Shown: one piece after another, positions 1-7,567 of the stretch
Layout of the letters: each line of letters begins with the position of its first letter
How positions within the stretch are numbered: the stretch's first letter is position 1
Source: Clostridia bacterium
GTDB taxonomy: Bacteria; Bacillota; Clostridia; Christensenellales; Borkfalkiaceae
Assembly: GCA_900767195.1 (NCBI GenBank)
Contig: CAAFYG010000042.1
Location: forward strand, 1 to 27,480
Length of the DNA stretch: 27,480 nucleotides
Reading direction: 5' to 3'
Translations under genes and position numbers: made by a program
Notes under the pieces: generated by a model
Database searches by the model: none
What the model was told of the DNA's origin: nothing
The model's input: the letters and a program-made list of their open reading frames with translations, nothing else

Positions 1-201
1 CAACGGCGGGCAGCGTGAAAGCTCGGCTTAAAAATCGACGATATCGAGCTGAATACGGCGTATATGAATTCGGGATTATACGTGTATTCGATCGCGCTTA
101 CGATCGTATCGGGCGAATTTAAAAAAGCGGTGCGACACGACGATATTATCGCGGCGATTTCCGCGCTGGAATACGTGAATTTCTGCGAAGAATTAGATTG
201 A
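1..201 (+). CDS. 3' end of an unidentified gene, possibly frameshifted
   Basis: An open frame ends at the TGA at 199-201 and reads back to an in-frame TGA at 16-18. The readable part is about 60 residues, has the segments LNTAYMNSGLYVYSIALTI and DDIIAAISALEYVNFCEELD, and looks like a genuine folded C-terminus. The only ATG in frame is at 64, without a ribosome binding site. Another frame (from base 3) reads TAGSVKARL up to the run of five A at 30-34; removing one A from that run would join it to KIDDIELN. The gene may therefore be intact with a homopolymer error, or a decayed gene. I do not recognise the family, and too little is present to assign a function. Confidence 0.4.
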
Positions 202-411
202 GCTGAAAAAATAATTATAAACTTTGCTTATTCATAAGTAGCACGAGTTATTGCAGCTGTTACGAAGGTTTTACATCGATCATTTTTCGCTGTCCGTGAC
301 ATAGTTGTATGCGAAATATTCGGTGATCATATAATAAATATTATACGGTTAATTTTGAGTTTGTCAACGAAAAATTGCCGATATTTTATATATTTCTGAA
401 GAAATTGCATA
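202..411. other. AT-rich intergenic region, nothing assigned
   Basis: This stretch lies between the upstream gene end and the glycoside hydrolase promoter. It is AT-rich and holds no convincing ORF, no hairpin with a T-run and no RNA gene that I can see. A TATAAT lies near 330, but no -35 element is at the right distance. Confidence 0.5.
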
Positions 412-440
412 TTGCTTTTTTGCGCGCGGCGCGGTATAAT
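412..440 (+). promoter_or_regulatory. Housekeeping-sigma promoter of the GH2 gene
   Basis: TTGCTT (412-417), a 17-bp spacer and a perfect TATAAT (435-440) lie 76 bp before the chosen start at 516. Transcription would begin near 447. This supports the start at 516 rather than the upstream ATG at 375, which lies before the promoter. Confidence 0.65.
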
Positions 441-515
441 GGTAGTATCATCGTATCGGCGCGCTCGGCTCAAAAACCGGCAAACTATTTACGCCGTGCG
501 GCAAAGGAGAAAATT

Positions 516-2909
516 ATGCGCGAAATTATCGATTTTAATCGCGGGTGGCTGTTTCATAAAGGCGATCTTGCTTCGAAGTACCCGCCGTACAAGGGCGTGG
601 CGTATATGTCCGCAAAAACCGAGCGGAAACTGATCGGGCCTGCGGCGCGGAATTATTACGCTTCGGCGGATTCGTATAGTTTGCAGCATGAACACAAAAC
701 GGAAGAGTGGGAAAGCGTGAATCTGCCGCACGATTTCGTGATCGGCGGTGAAATCGATAAGCACGAAAATTGCGCGCTCGGTTTTTTTAAATACGACAAC
801 GCCTGGTACATAAAGCATTTTCGCCTGGAAAAAGCGGACGAAAACAAGCGCCTTGTGCTGTATTTCGAAGGAATCGCCACCCATTCCGTGGTGTATCTGA
901 ACGGCTGCCCGGTCGCGCGGTCTTTCAGCGGGTACACGCCGATTGAAGCGGACATCACGGATTTTGCGCTGTTTGGCGAGGACAACGTGCTGGCGGTGTA
1001 CGTGAACACGGAAGAACACGAAGGCTGGTGGTACGAAGGCGGCGGCATTTATCGCGGCGTTACCCTTGTGAAGACGGATAGGCTTTCCGCCGAACGCGAC
1101 GGCGTGTGCGTGCGCCCCGAGCCTTCCGTGCCGGGCGAGTTTTCCGGCGCGTGGCGCGTGCCTGTGAGCGCGGAAATCCGCAACGACAACGCGGAAAACA
1201 GGCGCGTGCGGATAGAATTTTCGATTCTGACGAAGAGCGGCGAAGAAGCGGCGAAAAAAGAAGTTCCGGGGTCGGTACAGGGAAAATCCGTGCGCGGAAT
1301 TTCGGCGGAATTGCGTGTGGAAAGCCCCGCGCTCTGGTCGCCCGAAACGCCTTACTTATATGATTTGCGCGTGCGCGTATACGCGGGAAGAGAAACCGAG
1401 CCGCGTGACGAGTACGTTGTTCCGTTCGGCTTTCGCGCGTTTACGCTCGATAAAGATCGGGGGCTTTTCATCAACGGAAAGCACTATAAAATCAAGGGCG
1501 TTTGCGGGCATGCGGACTGCGGTTTGTTCGGCAAAGCCGTGCCGGAAAACATTCACCGCTACAAGGTGCGGCTGATGAAGGAAATGGGCGCAAACGGGTA
1601 TAGGACTTCGCATTATATGCAGTCCGCCGCGCTGATGGACGCGCTCGACGAAAACGGTTTTATCGTGATGGACGAAACGCGCTGGTTCGATTCTTCGGAA
1701 GAAGGGATCGTCGAGCTGAAAAAATTGGTACGGCGGGACAGAAACCGTCCGTCGGTGTTTTTCTGGTCGATCGGCAACGAAGAAGGGGAATTTCACGCGG
1801 AAGCGCGCGGCAAAAAGATTGCCGAGCGGATGATTGCGGAAATCAGGCGGCTCGATCCCACGCGCCCCGTAACCACGGCGTTGAGCTGCCCGAACGCAGA
1901 TTTGCCCGTGAACGAAGTTGTGGATGCGATCGGCATCAATTATCATTGGAATTTGTTTGATAAAACGCGCGAATTGTACCCGGATAAGCCGATAATTTCT
2001 TCGGAAAACTGCGCGGTAGGTACGACTCGCGGATGGTATTACGAAAAGGACGATACGCGCGGGTATCTGCCCGCCTACGATCCGGAAGAGCCGAATTACG
2101 ATCCCGTTGCGCCTTCGGCGGGCGCGGTGGCTTACGGCAGAGAGCAGACGTGGAAATTCATCGCTTCGCGCGAATGGATTGCCGGCGGGTATCAATGGAT
2201 TGCTTTCGAGCATCGCGGCGAGGCGATTTACCCGCGGCTTTGTTCGCAAAGCGGCGCGATCGATCTGTACTTGCAGAAAAAGGACGCGTTCTGGCAAAAT
2301 TTGTCGCATTGGTCGGATAAGCCTGTGCTGCATTTGCTGCCGCATTGGAATTTCGCGGGGCGGGAGGGCGAGCCGATCCGCGTGTGCGCGTATACGAATC
2401 TGCCGCGCGCGGAATTGTTTCTGAACGGGGCGTCGCTCGGGGTGAAAGACGTGGAAAAGTACGGTCACGCGGAATGGATTGTGCCTTACGCGGCGGGCGA
2501 ATTGAAAGTTTGCGGGTACGGCGCGGACGGCGCGGAAGTTTTGATGGACGTGCGGCGCACGACGGGCGCGCCCGTGCGGCTTGCGCTGAGATGCGATACG
2601 AACGCGGAAGAAACGCGCGGCGGCGATACGGCGATTTTCACGTGCGTTGCGCTCGATCGCGACGGGAACGAAGTGCCAAACGCCGTGCCGACGGTGAGTT
2701 TTCTTGCCGAGGGGTGCGGGAAAGTGGTAGCCACGGGATCTTCGGTGTGCGATCACGTTTCGGTGTTTGCGGTGGAACGGAAAATGTACGCGGGCAGGAT
2801 CACGGCGGCGGTGAAGCTGAATAAAAAAGGCGGCGCGCTTCGTGTGCGGGCGTTTGCGGAAGGGTTGTTGCCCGCCGTTTACAGCGCGGATATCGAAGAA
2901 AAAAACTGA
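516..2909 (+). CDS. Glycoside hydrolase family 2 (beta-galactosidase/beta-glucuronidase type)
   Basis: This 797-residue protein belongs to the family 2 retaining beta-glycosidases. The order is an N-terminal sugar-binding jelly-roll (about 1-190, with NLPHDF and a WWYEGGGIYR motif), an Ig-like domain (about 190-310), a TIM barrel (about 320-610) and C-terminal beta-sandwich domains. The acid/base is Glu422 in SIGNEEGEF and the nucleophile is probably Glu497 in IISSENCAVG. No signal peptide is seen, so it should act in the cytoplasm on imported glycosides. The start is ATG 516, with AAAGGAG 8 bp upstream; an in-frame ATG at 375 would add 47 residues but precedes the promoter. It stands alone and is convergent with the regulator gene. 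The substrate (galactoside, glucuronide or another) cannot be fixed from sequence. Confidence 0.9.
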   Translation: MREIIDFNRGWLFHKGDLASKYPPYKGVAYMSAKTERKLIGPAARNYYASADSYSLQHEHKTEEWESVNLPHDFVIGGEIDKHENCALGFFKYDNAWYIKHFRLEKADENKRLVLYFEGIATHSVVYLNGCPVARSFSGYTPIEADITDFALFGEDNVLAVYVNTEEHEGWWYEGGGIYRGVTLVKTDRLSAERDGVCVRPEPSVPGEFSGAWRVPVSAEIRNDNAENRRVRIEFSILTKSGEEAAKKEVPGSVQGKSVRGISAELRVESPALWSPETPYLYDLRVRVYAGRETEPRDEYVVPFGFRAFTLDKDRGLFINGKHYKIKGVCGHADCGLFGKAVPENIHRYKVRLMKEMGANGYRTSHYMQSAALMDALDENGFIVMDETRWFDSSEEGIVELKKLVRRDRNRPSVFFWSIGNEEGEFHAEARGKKIAERMIAEIRRLDPTRPVTTALSCPNADLPVNEVVDAIGINYHWNLFDKTRELYPDKPIISSENCAVGTTRGWYYEKDDTRGYLPAYDPEEPNYDPVAPSAGAVAYGREQTWKFIASREWIAGGYQWIAFEHRGEAIYPRLCSQSGAIDLYLQKKDAFWQNLSHWSDKPVLHLLPHWNFAGREGEPIRVCAYTNLPRAELFLNGASLGVKDVEKYGHAEWIVPYAAGELKVCGYGADGAEVLMDVRRTTGAPVRLALRCDTNAEETRGGDTAIFTCVALDRDGNEVPNAVPTVSFLAEGCGKVVATGSSVCDHVSVFAVERKMYAGRITAAVKLNKKGGALRVRAFAEGLLPAVYSADIEEKN

Positions 2910-3195
2910 TTTTTCGGGACGAAATCGAAAAAAATCGAAAAATTTTTAAATTATTGTCAAAAACTCTTAATTTTCGTTGAAGTACGTGATATTATGTATA
3001 GTTGTCGTTCGAAGAGCTTCTCTTTGGAAAGGCGGTAAGCGAAAATTCCGGGACTGCCGTTTCGGATCACGAAAAAGAAGATTGACAATTGCATAGCAAA
3101 TAGTATAGAGAGTTTTTTCTTTTGAAAGAAGGAAAAGACGAGTACAAAAGGTAAAAATAATTTTAATATTAAGAAAGAAAGCAAAAACTTTCAGA
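2910..3195. other. AT-rich convergent intergenic region
   Basis: This 286-bp AT-rich region lies between the converging GH2 and regulator genes. It has short poly-A and poly-T runs and a possible weak stem (GATTTTTCG near 2910-2918 with the CGAAAAAAATC that follows), but no convincing terminator. A 75-residue minus-strand frame here is low-complexity and has no ribosome binding site, so I do not call it. A promoter-like sequence is listed separately. Confidence 0.5.
3082..3109 (+). promoter_or_regulatory. Orphan promoter-like sequence
   Basis: A perfect TTGACA (3082-3087), a 16-bp spacer and TATAGA (3104-3109) form a good housekeeping promoter match on the + strand. No + strand gene follows; a transcript would run antisense into the regulator gene. 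It could make a small or antisense RNA, or be a chance match in AT-rich DNA. Confidence 0.35.
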
Positions 3196-4029
3196 TTAAA
3201 TTTTTTTTGGCTTTAAGGCTATTTCCGTCTGCGCGATCCTTTCCGTGGAATCTTCCAGGCGGCACACAAGATACGAATAAATCGTATCGATAATCGCCAG
3301 CTGCGCAATCCGCGAGCTTAACCCCAGAATCCGGTAATTCGTTTCGTCGGAAACGGTGTGCAGTATACAATCGCTCACCTTATCGATGGGCGATTTTCCC
3401 GCGTTCGTAATCGCCACGGTGGTTGCGCCGTTTCTTCGCGCAAGATCCATCGCCTGTATAATATCTTTCGACGCGCCCGAATGCGATATGCCGATCAGCA
3501 CGCCGTTCTTTCCCATGTGCGCGGCGGCGATTGCCTGCATGTGGTTGTCCGTGTACGCGTGTGCGTTCAGTCCGAGCCGGAACATCTTATGTGAAGCGTC
3601 CGTTGCCACCGAAGCCGAATTTCCGAGACCGCACACCACGATCGAATCGGCGCGAAGAATCGCGTTGCAGCATTTTTCCAGAGCCTCGCCGTCGAGCGCG
3701 CGCTTCGTTTTTTCCAAAGAACAGTAAATATCGTCGCACACTTTCGGAAAAATATCGCTCGCCTTGTCGTTTTTCGTGATGTTCTCGTTGATGGGGCGCG
3801 CGCCGCTGTCCTGCGCGATCGCGATTTTCAGCTGTTGATACCCGTCGAACCCGAGTCGTCTTGCAAACCGCACCGCCGTGGCTTCGCTTGTACCCGTCTT
3901 TTCCGCAAGCTCGGTGATATACAGCGGCAAAATCTGCGTGGGATTTTCCATCAGAAAGTCCGCAATTTTCTTTTCCGCCTTACTGAATGAGTCGTAATGT
4001 ATTTTTATATTGAGTATGGTTTTATTCAT
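3196..4029 (-). CDS. MurR/RpiR-family transcriptional regulator
   Basis: This 277-residue protein has the standard RpiR architecture. Residues 1-77 form the winged-helix domain (YDSFSKAEKKIADFLMENP, and ELAEKTGTSEATAVRFARRLGFDGYQQLK). Residues about 110-265 form a SIS sugar-phosphate-binding domain (VVCGLGNSASVA and IGISHSGASKDIIQAMDLAR). Such proteins sense a phosphosugar made in the pathway they control. The gene is divergent from the ten-gene operon, and 15-bp palindromes lie on both promoters, so it most likely controls both itself and the operon. The ribosome binding site is AAAGGCG, just before ATG. Whether it represses or activates cannot be told from the protein; a site over its own start point suggests autorepression. 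Confidence 0.93.
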   Translation of the reverse strand: MNKTILNIKIHYDSFSKAEKKIADFLMENPTQILPLYITELAEKTGTSEATAVRFARRLGFDGYQQLKIAIAQDSGARPINENITKNDKASDIFPKVCDDIYCSLEKTKRALDGEALEKCCNAILRADSIVVCGLGNSASVATDASHKMFRLGLNAHAYTDNHMQAIAAAHMGKNGVLIGISHSGASKDIIQAMDLARRNGATTVAITNAGKSPIDKVSDCILHTVSDETNYRILGLSSRIAQLAIIDTIYSYLVCRLEDSTERIAQTEIALKPKKI

Positions 4030-4053
4030 ATTTTCGCCTTTATGTCGTTTTTC

Positions 4054-4068
4054 TGAAAATCATTTTCA
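4054..4068. promoter_or_regulatory. Probable operator 1 (perfect 15-bp palindrome)
   Basis: TGAAAAT-C-ATTTTCA is a perfect 7-1-7 inverted repeat. It lies at or just after the predicted start point of the regulator gene, where a bound protein would block transcription. The TGAAA-N5-TTTCA pattern fits what is known of RpiR-family sites, and a near-identical copy lies on the divergent promoter. Confidence 0.7.
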
Positions 4069-4075
4069 CACTTTC

Positions 4076-4104
4076 AGTATACCACACGCTTAGAAAAATG
4101 TCAA
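4076..4104 (-). promoter_or_regulatory. Promoter of the rpiR-type regulator gene
   Basis: On the minus strand TTGACA (4104-4099), a 17-bp spacer and TATACT (4081-4076) form a near-consensus promoter. The start point would fall near 4069, about 40 bp before the regulator's ATG and at the edge of the upstream palindrome (4054-4068). Confidence 0.8.
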
Positions 4105-4162
4105 TCAATCCCAAAAACAATCCGAAAAATAAAATTTTTTTCAGAAAACAACCTTCAAATGC

Positions 4163-4191
4163 TTGAAATTTATTTTCAATTGTGATAGAAT
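4163..4191 (+). promoter_or_regulatory. Promoter of the ten-gene catabolic operon
   Basis: TTGAAA (4163-4168), a 17-bp spacer and TAGAAT (4186-4191) with an extended TGA just before it. Transcription would begin near 4198, which rules out the in-frame upstream start at 4182 for the first gene. A TATAAT at 4191-4196 offers an alternative -10, but its spacing to a -35 is poor. Confidence 0.65.
4164..4178. promoter_or_regulatory. Probable operator 2 (15-bp palindrome)
   Basis: TGAAATT-T-ATTTTCA differs from operator 1 at two positions. It covers most of the -35 element and the spacer of the ten-gene operon promoter, so binding should exclude RNA polymerase. The centres of the two sites are 110 bp apart. 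Confidence 0.7.
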
Positions 4192-4241
4192 ATAATCAAA
4201 ATAAAAGCACGAAAAATAAAAATAATTTTCAAGGAGAAGTT

Positions 4242-5666
4242 ATGAACGATTTTTTATTCACGCAGATTCTCACAGAGCTTGAAGACGCGGTGGGCAGAGA
4301 AAACTGCTCGGTGCGCGAAATCGACAAGGTGACGCACAGCGTAGATTATTTTTGGCTGTCGCGCATGTGGGCGGACAGGGGCAGGCGCATGCCGGAAGCC
4401 GACTATATCGTATCGCCGAAAAACGCGCAGGAAACTTCGAAAGTTTTAAAAATTGCGAATTATTATAAAATTCCCGTCACCACGTGGGGTGGCGGAGGCG
4501 GCACGCAGGGCGGCGCAATTCCCGTATGCGGCGGTATTCTTCTCGATACGAAGCGCATGAACGAGATCTGCGAAGTGAACACCGATTCCATGTACATAGA
4601 ATGTGGCGCGGGCGCGATATACAAACACATCGAATGGGCGGCGAACGAAAAGGGGTATGCCACGATGCACTATCCTTCGTCTTTAACCTGTTCCACGGTG
4701 GGCGGCTTTTTAGCGCACCGCGGCATCGGCGTGGTGTCTACGAAATACGGCAAAATCGACGACATGGTGTTGCAAATGGAAGTAGTGCTTCCAAACGGCG
4801 ACATTATCAATACGAGCAGCGCGCCCAAGCACGCAGCCGGACCTGATCTCAATCAGATTTTTATCGGCAGCGAAGGCACGCTCGGCGTAATCACGAAAGC
4901 GCAGATCCGCATTTACGAAAAGCCGGAAGTAAGGCGGTTCAGGGGGTTCTTATTCAAGGATATGTCCTCGGCGTTTAAGGCGAGCAAAGAAATTCTGCAA
5001 AAATTCAAGCCGTCCGTCATGCGCTTGTACGACGAAGCGGAAACGGCGAGTCTGATCAAGAAAATCGTGGGCGTAGCCAAACCGGGCGCGTTTATGAATC
5101 TTGCCTACGAAGGCGTGAAAGAGTTGGTAGACGTAGAAGAAAAAATTCTGCTCGATACCTTTAAAAAGTACGGCGCGGAAGATCTCGGCAGCGAATACGG
5201 CGAAAAATGGTGGAAAGAGAAAATCACTTTCTTCTATCCCGGCAACATGATGGATTTGCCGCAGATGTTCGGCACGATGGATACGATCGCGCCCTACGAT
5301 AAAATCGAAAAGATATATTGGGCGATGAAAAAGGCGGTGGAAACCAACTTCCCGCAGGCGAAATTCATCGCGCACTTCTCGCATTGGTACGAGTGGGGGT
5401 GCATGGTGTACGACAGATTTATCATCGACGAAAAAGATGTGCCGAAAGATCCCGCGGAAGCGATGCGGTTGCACAACGCAATGTGGAATTTGGGCGTGCG
5501 CACGGCGATCGCGAACGGCGGCGTGGTAAACGATCACCACGGCGTGGGCATCAAACTCGGCAGACTGATGAAAGAGCAGTACGGCCCGGCGATGCAGGTT
5601 TTCGAAGGCATCAAAAAATCGCTTGATCCGAACGGCATCATGAATCCGTTCAAGCTCGGCTTATAA
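4242..5666 (+). CDS. FAD-linked dehydrogenase, GlcD / alkyl-DHAP-synthase-like
   Basis: This 474-residue flavoprotein has a PCMH-type FAD domain (about 40-230; TWGGGGGTQGG, STVGGFLAHRGIG, GSEGTLGVITKA) and a FAD-oxidase C-terminal domain ending SLDPNGIMNPFKLGL. The family (GlcD, D-lactate dehydrogenase, alkyl-DHAP synthase) mostly oxidises 2-hydroxyacids. Here the conserved histidine motif is NDHHGVGIK, nearer to the HHG motif of alkyl-DHAP synthases than to the EHG of GlcD. ATG 4242 follows AAGGAG; the upstream in-frame ATG at 4182 precedes the predicted transcription start. It is followed after 13 bp by an Fe-S protein, and a fused ETF lies in the same operon, so its electron acceptor is probably the ETF. 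Its substrate is likely a sugar-derived hydroxyacid or polyol; this is inference. Confidence 0.85.
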   Translation: MNDFLFTQILTELEDAVGRENCSVREIDKVTHSVDYFWLSRMWADRGRRMPEADYIVSPKNAQETSKVLKIANYYKIPVTTWGGGGGTQGGAIPVCGGILLDTKRMNEICEVNTDSMYIECGAGAIYKHIEWAANEKGYATMHYPSSLTCSTVGGFLAHRGIGVVSTKYGKIDDMVLQMEVVLPNGDIINTSSAPKHAAGPDLNQIFIGSEGTLGVITKAQIRIYEKPEVRRFRGFLFKDMSSAFKASKEILQKFKPSVMRLYDEAETASLIKKIVGVAKPGAFMNLAYEGVKELVDVEEKILLDTFKKYGAEDLGSEYGEKWWKEKITFFYPGNMMDLPQMFGTMDTIAPYDKIEKIYWAMKKAVETNFPQAKFIAHFSHWYEWGCMVYDRFIIDEKDVPKDPAEAMRLHNAMWNLGVRTAIANGGVVNDHHGVGIKLGRLMKEQYGPAMQVFEGIKKSLDPNGIMNPFKLGL

Positions 5667-5679
5667 GGAGGCGCATAAA

Positions 5680-6756
5680 ATGAATATCACGGAAAAGGCA
5701 AAGAAGATAGCGGATAGTTGCAGATTTTGCTGGATGTGCCGGCACGTATGCCCGATCGGCAACGCCACGGGGCAGGAAAGAAACACCGCCCGGGCGCGCG
5801 CGCTCGGCGTATCGCTGGTGGTGCGCGGCGCAACGCAGCTGAAAGAAATTGCAGACAACGTGTACGAATGTTCCTTGTGCGGCGCGTGTACGAACAACTG
5901 CGTTACGGGTTGGGATCCGAAAGTATTTATTCAGGAAGTCAAATCGGAAATCGTGCTTAGCGGCGAAACACCCGATTATATCGCGAAATTGCTTGAAAAA
6001 TATCAATCTTCGGGCAACGTGTACGGCATGAAAGCCTGCGAGTGCCTTGATAATCTGTACAATACCGATAGTGAAACGCTGTTTTTCGCCGGACAGGACG
6101 CGCTGTATAAAAGTCCCGCAAGCGTGAAAAACGCGCTTACGCTTCTTGAAAAAGCGGGCATGAAAGCGAGTTTTGAAAAGGATCAGGATTCGGGCGCGGC
6201 ATTGTGGTTTCTCACGGGCAGAACGCTTGAAACGCAAAACGCGGCGAAACGTTGCGCAAAAACGCTCAATCAATATAAAACGGCGGTGATCTACGATCCC
6301 GTCGATCTGAAACTCATGCTTCACGAATACAAGGAATGGGGCATAGAAATCAAAGCGAAGCTCATAGGATTCAACGAATACTTACTTTCTTTGATCGAAA
6401 ATGGTACAATAAAGGTGAAGAAGTCAGATCGCGAATATTCTTTGCAGGATAACTACGCGTATGCGCGGGATCTCGACGACAGCGAAACGGGCAGAAAACT
6501 CATCGGAAAAGCGGGCGTAAACAAAGATATGCTTTTAATCGGCAAAGAAGCCAACCTTGCGGGACATTCGATCATGGCGGAATATATGCCCGAAGTCATG
6601 CAAAAAGTAGCGAAAGACAGGTGGATTAACGCCGCGAATATGGATTGCAGAACCGTCGTCACGGAAAACCCGTCCGAATACGAAGCGCTCAGAGCAAGCG
6701 CGCCGCAGGGATTTCGCGTGATTTCCGTGGAAGAAATGATTTTGGAGAATATGTAA
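5680..6756 (+). CDS. GlcF-like Fe-S protein with degenerate CCG domains
   Basis: This 358-residue protein begins with two 4Fe-4S motifs: Cys14, 17, 20, 24 (CRFCWMCRHVCP) and Cys64, 67, 70, 74 (CSLCGACTNNC). The rest aligns by eye with the two CCG domains of GlcF, LutA and HdrB-type subunits, but their cysteines are gone. The first reads LFFAGQDALY, then DSGAAL where CCG is expected, then DPVD for SPxC. The second reads LQDNYAYARD and GKEANLAGHS in place of the cysteine motifs. It should relay electrons between the neighbouring flavoprotein and an acceptor through ferredoxin-type clusters only. AAGGAGG lies 8 bp before the ATG. The subunit role comes from the family; the loss of the CCG cysteines is seen directly. 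Confidence 0.82.
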   Translation: MNITEKAKKIADSCRFCWMCRHVCPIGNATGQERNTARARALGVSLVVRGATQLKEIADNVYECSLCGACTNNCVTGWDPKVFIQEVKSEIVLSGETPDYIAKLLEKYQSSGNVYGMKACECLDNLYNTDSETLFFAGQDALYKSPASVKNALTLLEKAGMKASFEKDQDSGAALWFLTGRTLETQNAAKRCAKTLNQYKTAVIYDPVDLKLMLHEYKEWGIEIKAKLIGFNEYLLSLIENGTIKVKKSDREYSLQDNYAYARDLDDSETGRKLIGKAGVNKDMLLIGKEANLAGHSIMAEYMPEVMQKVAKDRWINAANMDCRTVVTENPSEYEALRASAPQGFRVISVEEMILENM

Positions 6757-6757
6757 A

Positions 6758-7555
6758 ATGAATCTGAAAAAAACGTACGTGGAAAAATACGGCTACGAAA
6801 GGGTAACGACCGACAGAAATTCGCCGCTTGCCTACGCCGAGCTTGATTTTTTGAAGCTTGCGGACGGGCAGAGCTATACGATCGACGAACGCGGCAAAGA
6901 ATTTGCGCTGATCATTCTCTACGGAAAATGCTCGGTGAAAGGCGAGAATTTCTGTTTTGAAAGCGCGGGCAGCAGAAATAACGTGTTCGAAGCGCCCGGC
7001 GAAGCGGTATACGTGGGCAAAGACACGCCGTTTACGGTGACGGGCAAGGGCGGCGACGTGAAAATCGCCGTATGCAAAGCTCCCGCGGAAAAATATTTCG
7101 CGCCCGCATACGTACCCGTATCCGAAATTAAAACGAAAGATCTCGGCAAAGGCGCGTTCGCAAGAAAAGCGGCGTTCAATCTGCCGGAAACGGTGGGCGC
7201 GAACTTGCTTTATATCGGCGAATTCTGGGTGGAAGACGGCAACTGGGCGAGCTATCCGCCGCACAAGCACGACGTAGACAATATGCCCACGGAAGGCGCG
7301 CTCGATGAAATTTATTATTTCGAATTCGATCGGCCGCAGGGCTTCGGTTTTCAGTCGGTGTACTCGAAAGAAGGCGACATTAACGAAACGTACAAGGTGA
7401 AAACGGGCGATCTCGTGGAAGTGCCGAAAGGCTATCACCCTTTCACGGTTGCGCCCGGGTACAAAAACTACTGTCTGTGGATTATGGCGGGCAAAAACCG
7501 CGGCATTTTCTGCACCACGGAAGAAGAGCATCGGTGGATCAACAATCAGAAATAA
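6758..7555 (+). CDS. iolB: IolB/KduI-type isomerase (5-deoxy-glucuronate isomerase family)
   Basis: This 265-residue protein has the double-cupin layout of IolB. The signature EDGNWASYPPHKHD gives His169 and His171, followed by Glu184 in LDEIYYFEF and His227 in KGYHPF, which together form a typical metal site. IolB converts 5-deoxy-D-glucuronate into 2-deoxy-5-keto-D-gluconate in inositol breakdown. The ATG begins 1 bp after the previous stop, so translation is probably coupled. The operon also has a PfkB kinase and a class II aldolase that could act as IolC and IolJ, but the upper inositol enzymes IolG, IolE and IolD are absent from this window. The real substrate may thus be another uronate or keto-sugar acid. 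Confidence 0.85.
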   Translation: MNLKKTYVEKYGYERVTTDRNSPLAYAELDFLKLADGQSYTIDERGKEFALIILYGKCSVKGENFCFESAGSRNNVFEAPGEAVYVGKDTPFTVTGKGGDVKIAVCKAPAEKYFAPAYVPVSEIKTKDLGKGAFARKAAFNLPETVGANLLYIGEFWVEDGNWASYPPHKHDVDNMPTEGALDEIYYFEFDRPQGFGFQSVYSKEGDINETYKVKTGDLVEVPKGYHPFTVAPGYKNYCLWIMAGKNRGIFCTTEEEHRWINNQK

Positions 7556-7567
7556 GCGGAAAAAACG

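Noticed and set aside
202..411. tRNA, riboswitch or other structured RNA upstream of GH2
   Set aside because: I could not fold a cloverleaf or recognise any known riboswitch core by eye.
375..515. N-terminal extension of the GH2 protein
   Set aside because: A promoter with TATAAT lies inside it, and a good ribosome binding site precedes ATG 516.
1356..2756. A 466-residue open frame on the minus strand
   Set aside because: It is antisense to the GH2 gene, whose active-site motifs are clear, and its protein has no recognisable domain.
2957..3184. A 75-residue minus-strand frame downstream of the regulator
   Set aside because: It is low-complexity F/L/K-rich sequence from AT-rich DNA, with no ribosome binding site.
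4182..4241. N-terminal extension of the FAD dehydrogenase
   Set aside because: It overlaps the operator and promoter and starts before the predicted transcription start; ATG 4242 has AAGGAG.
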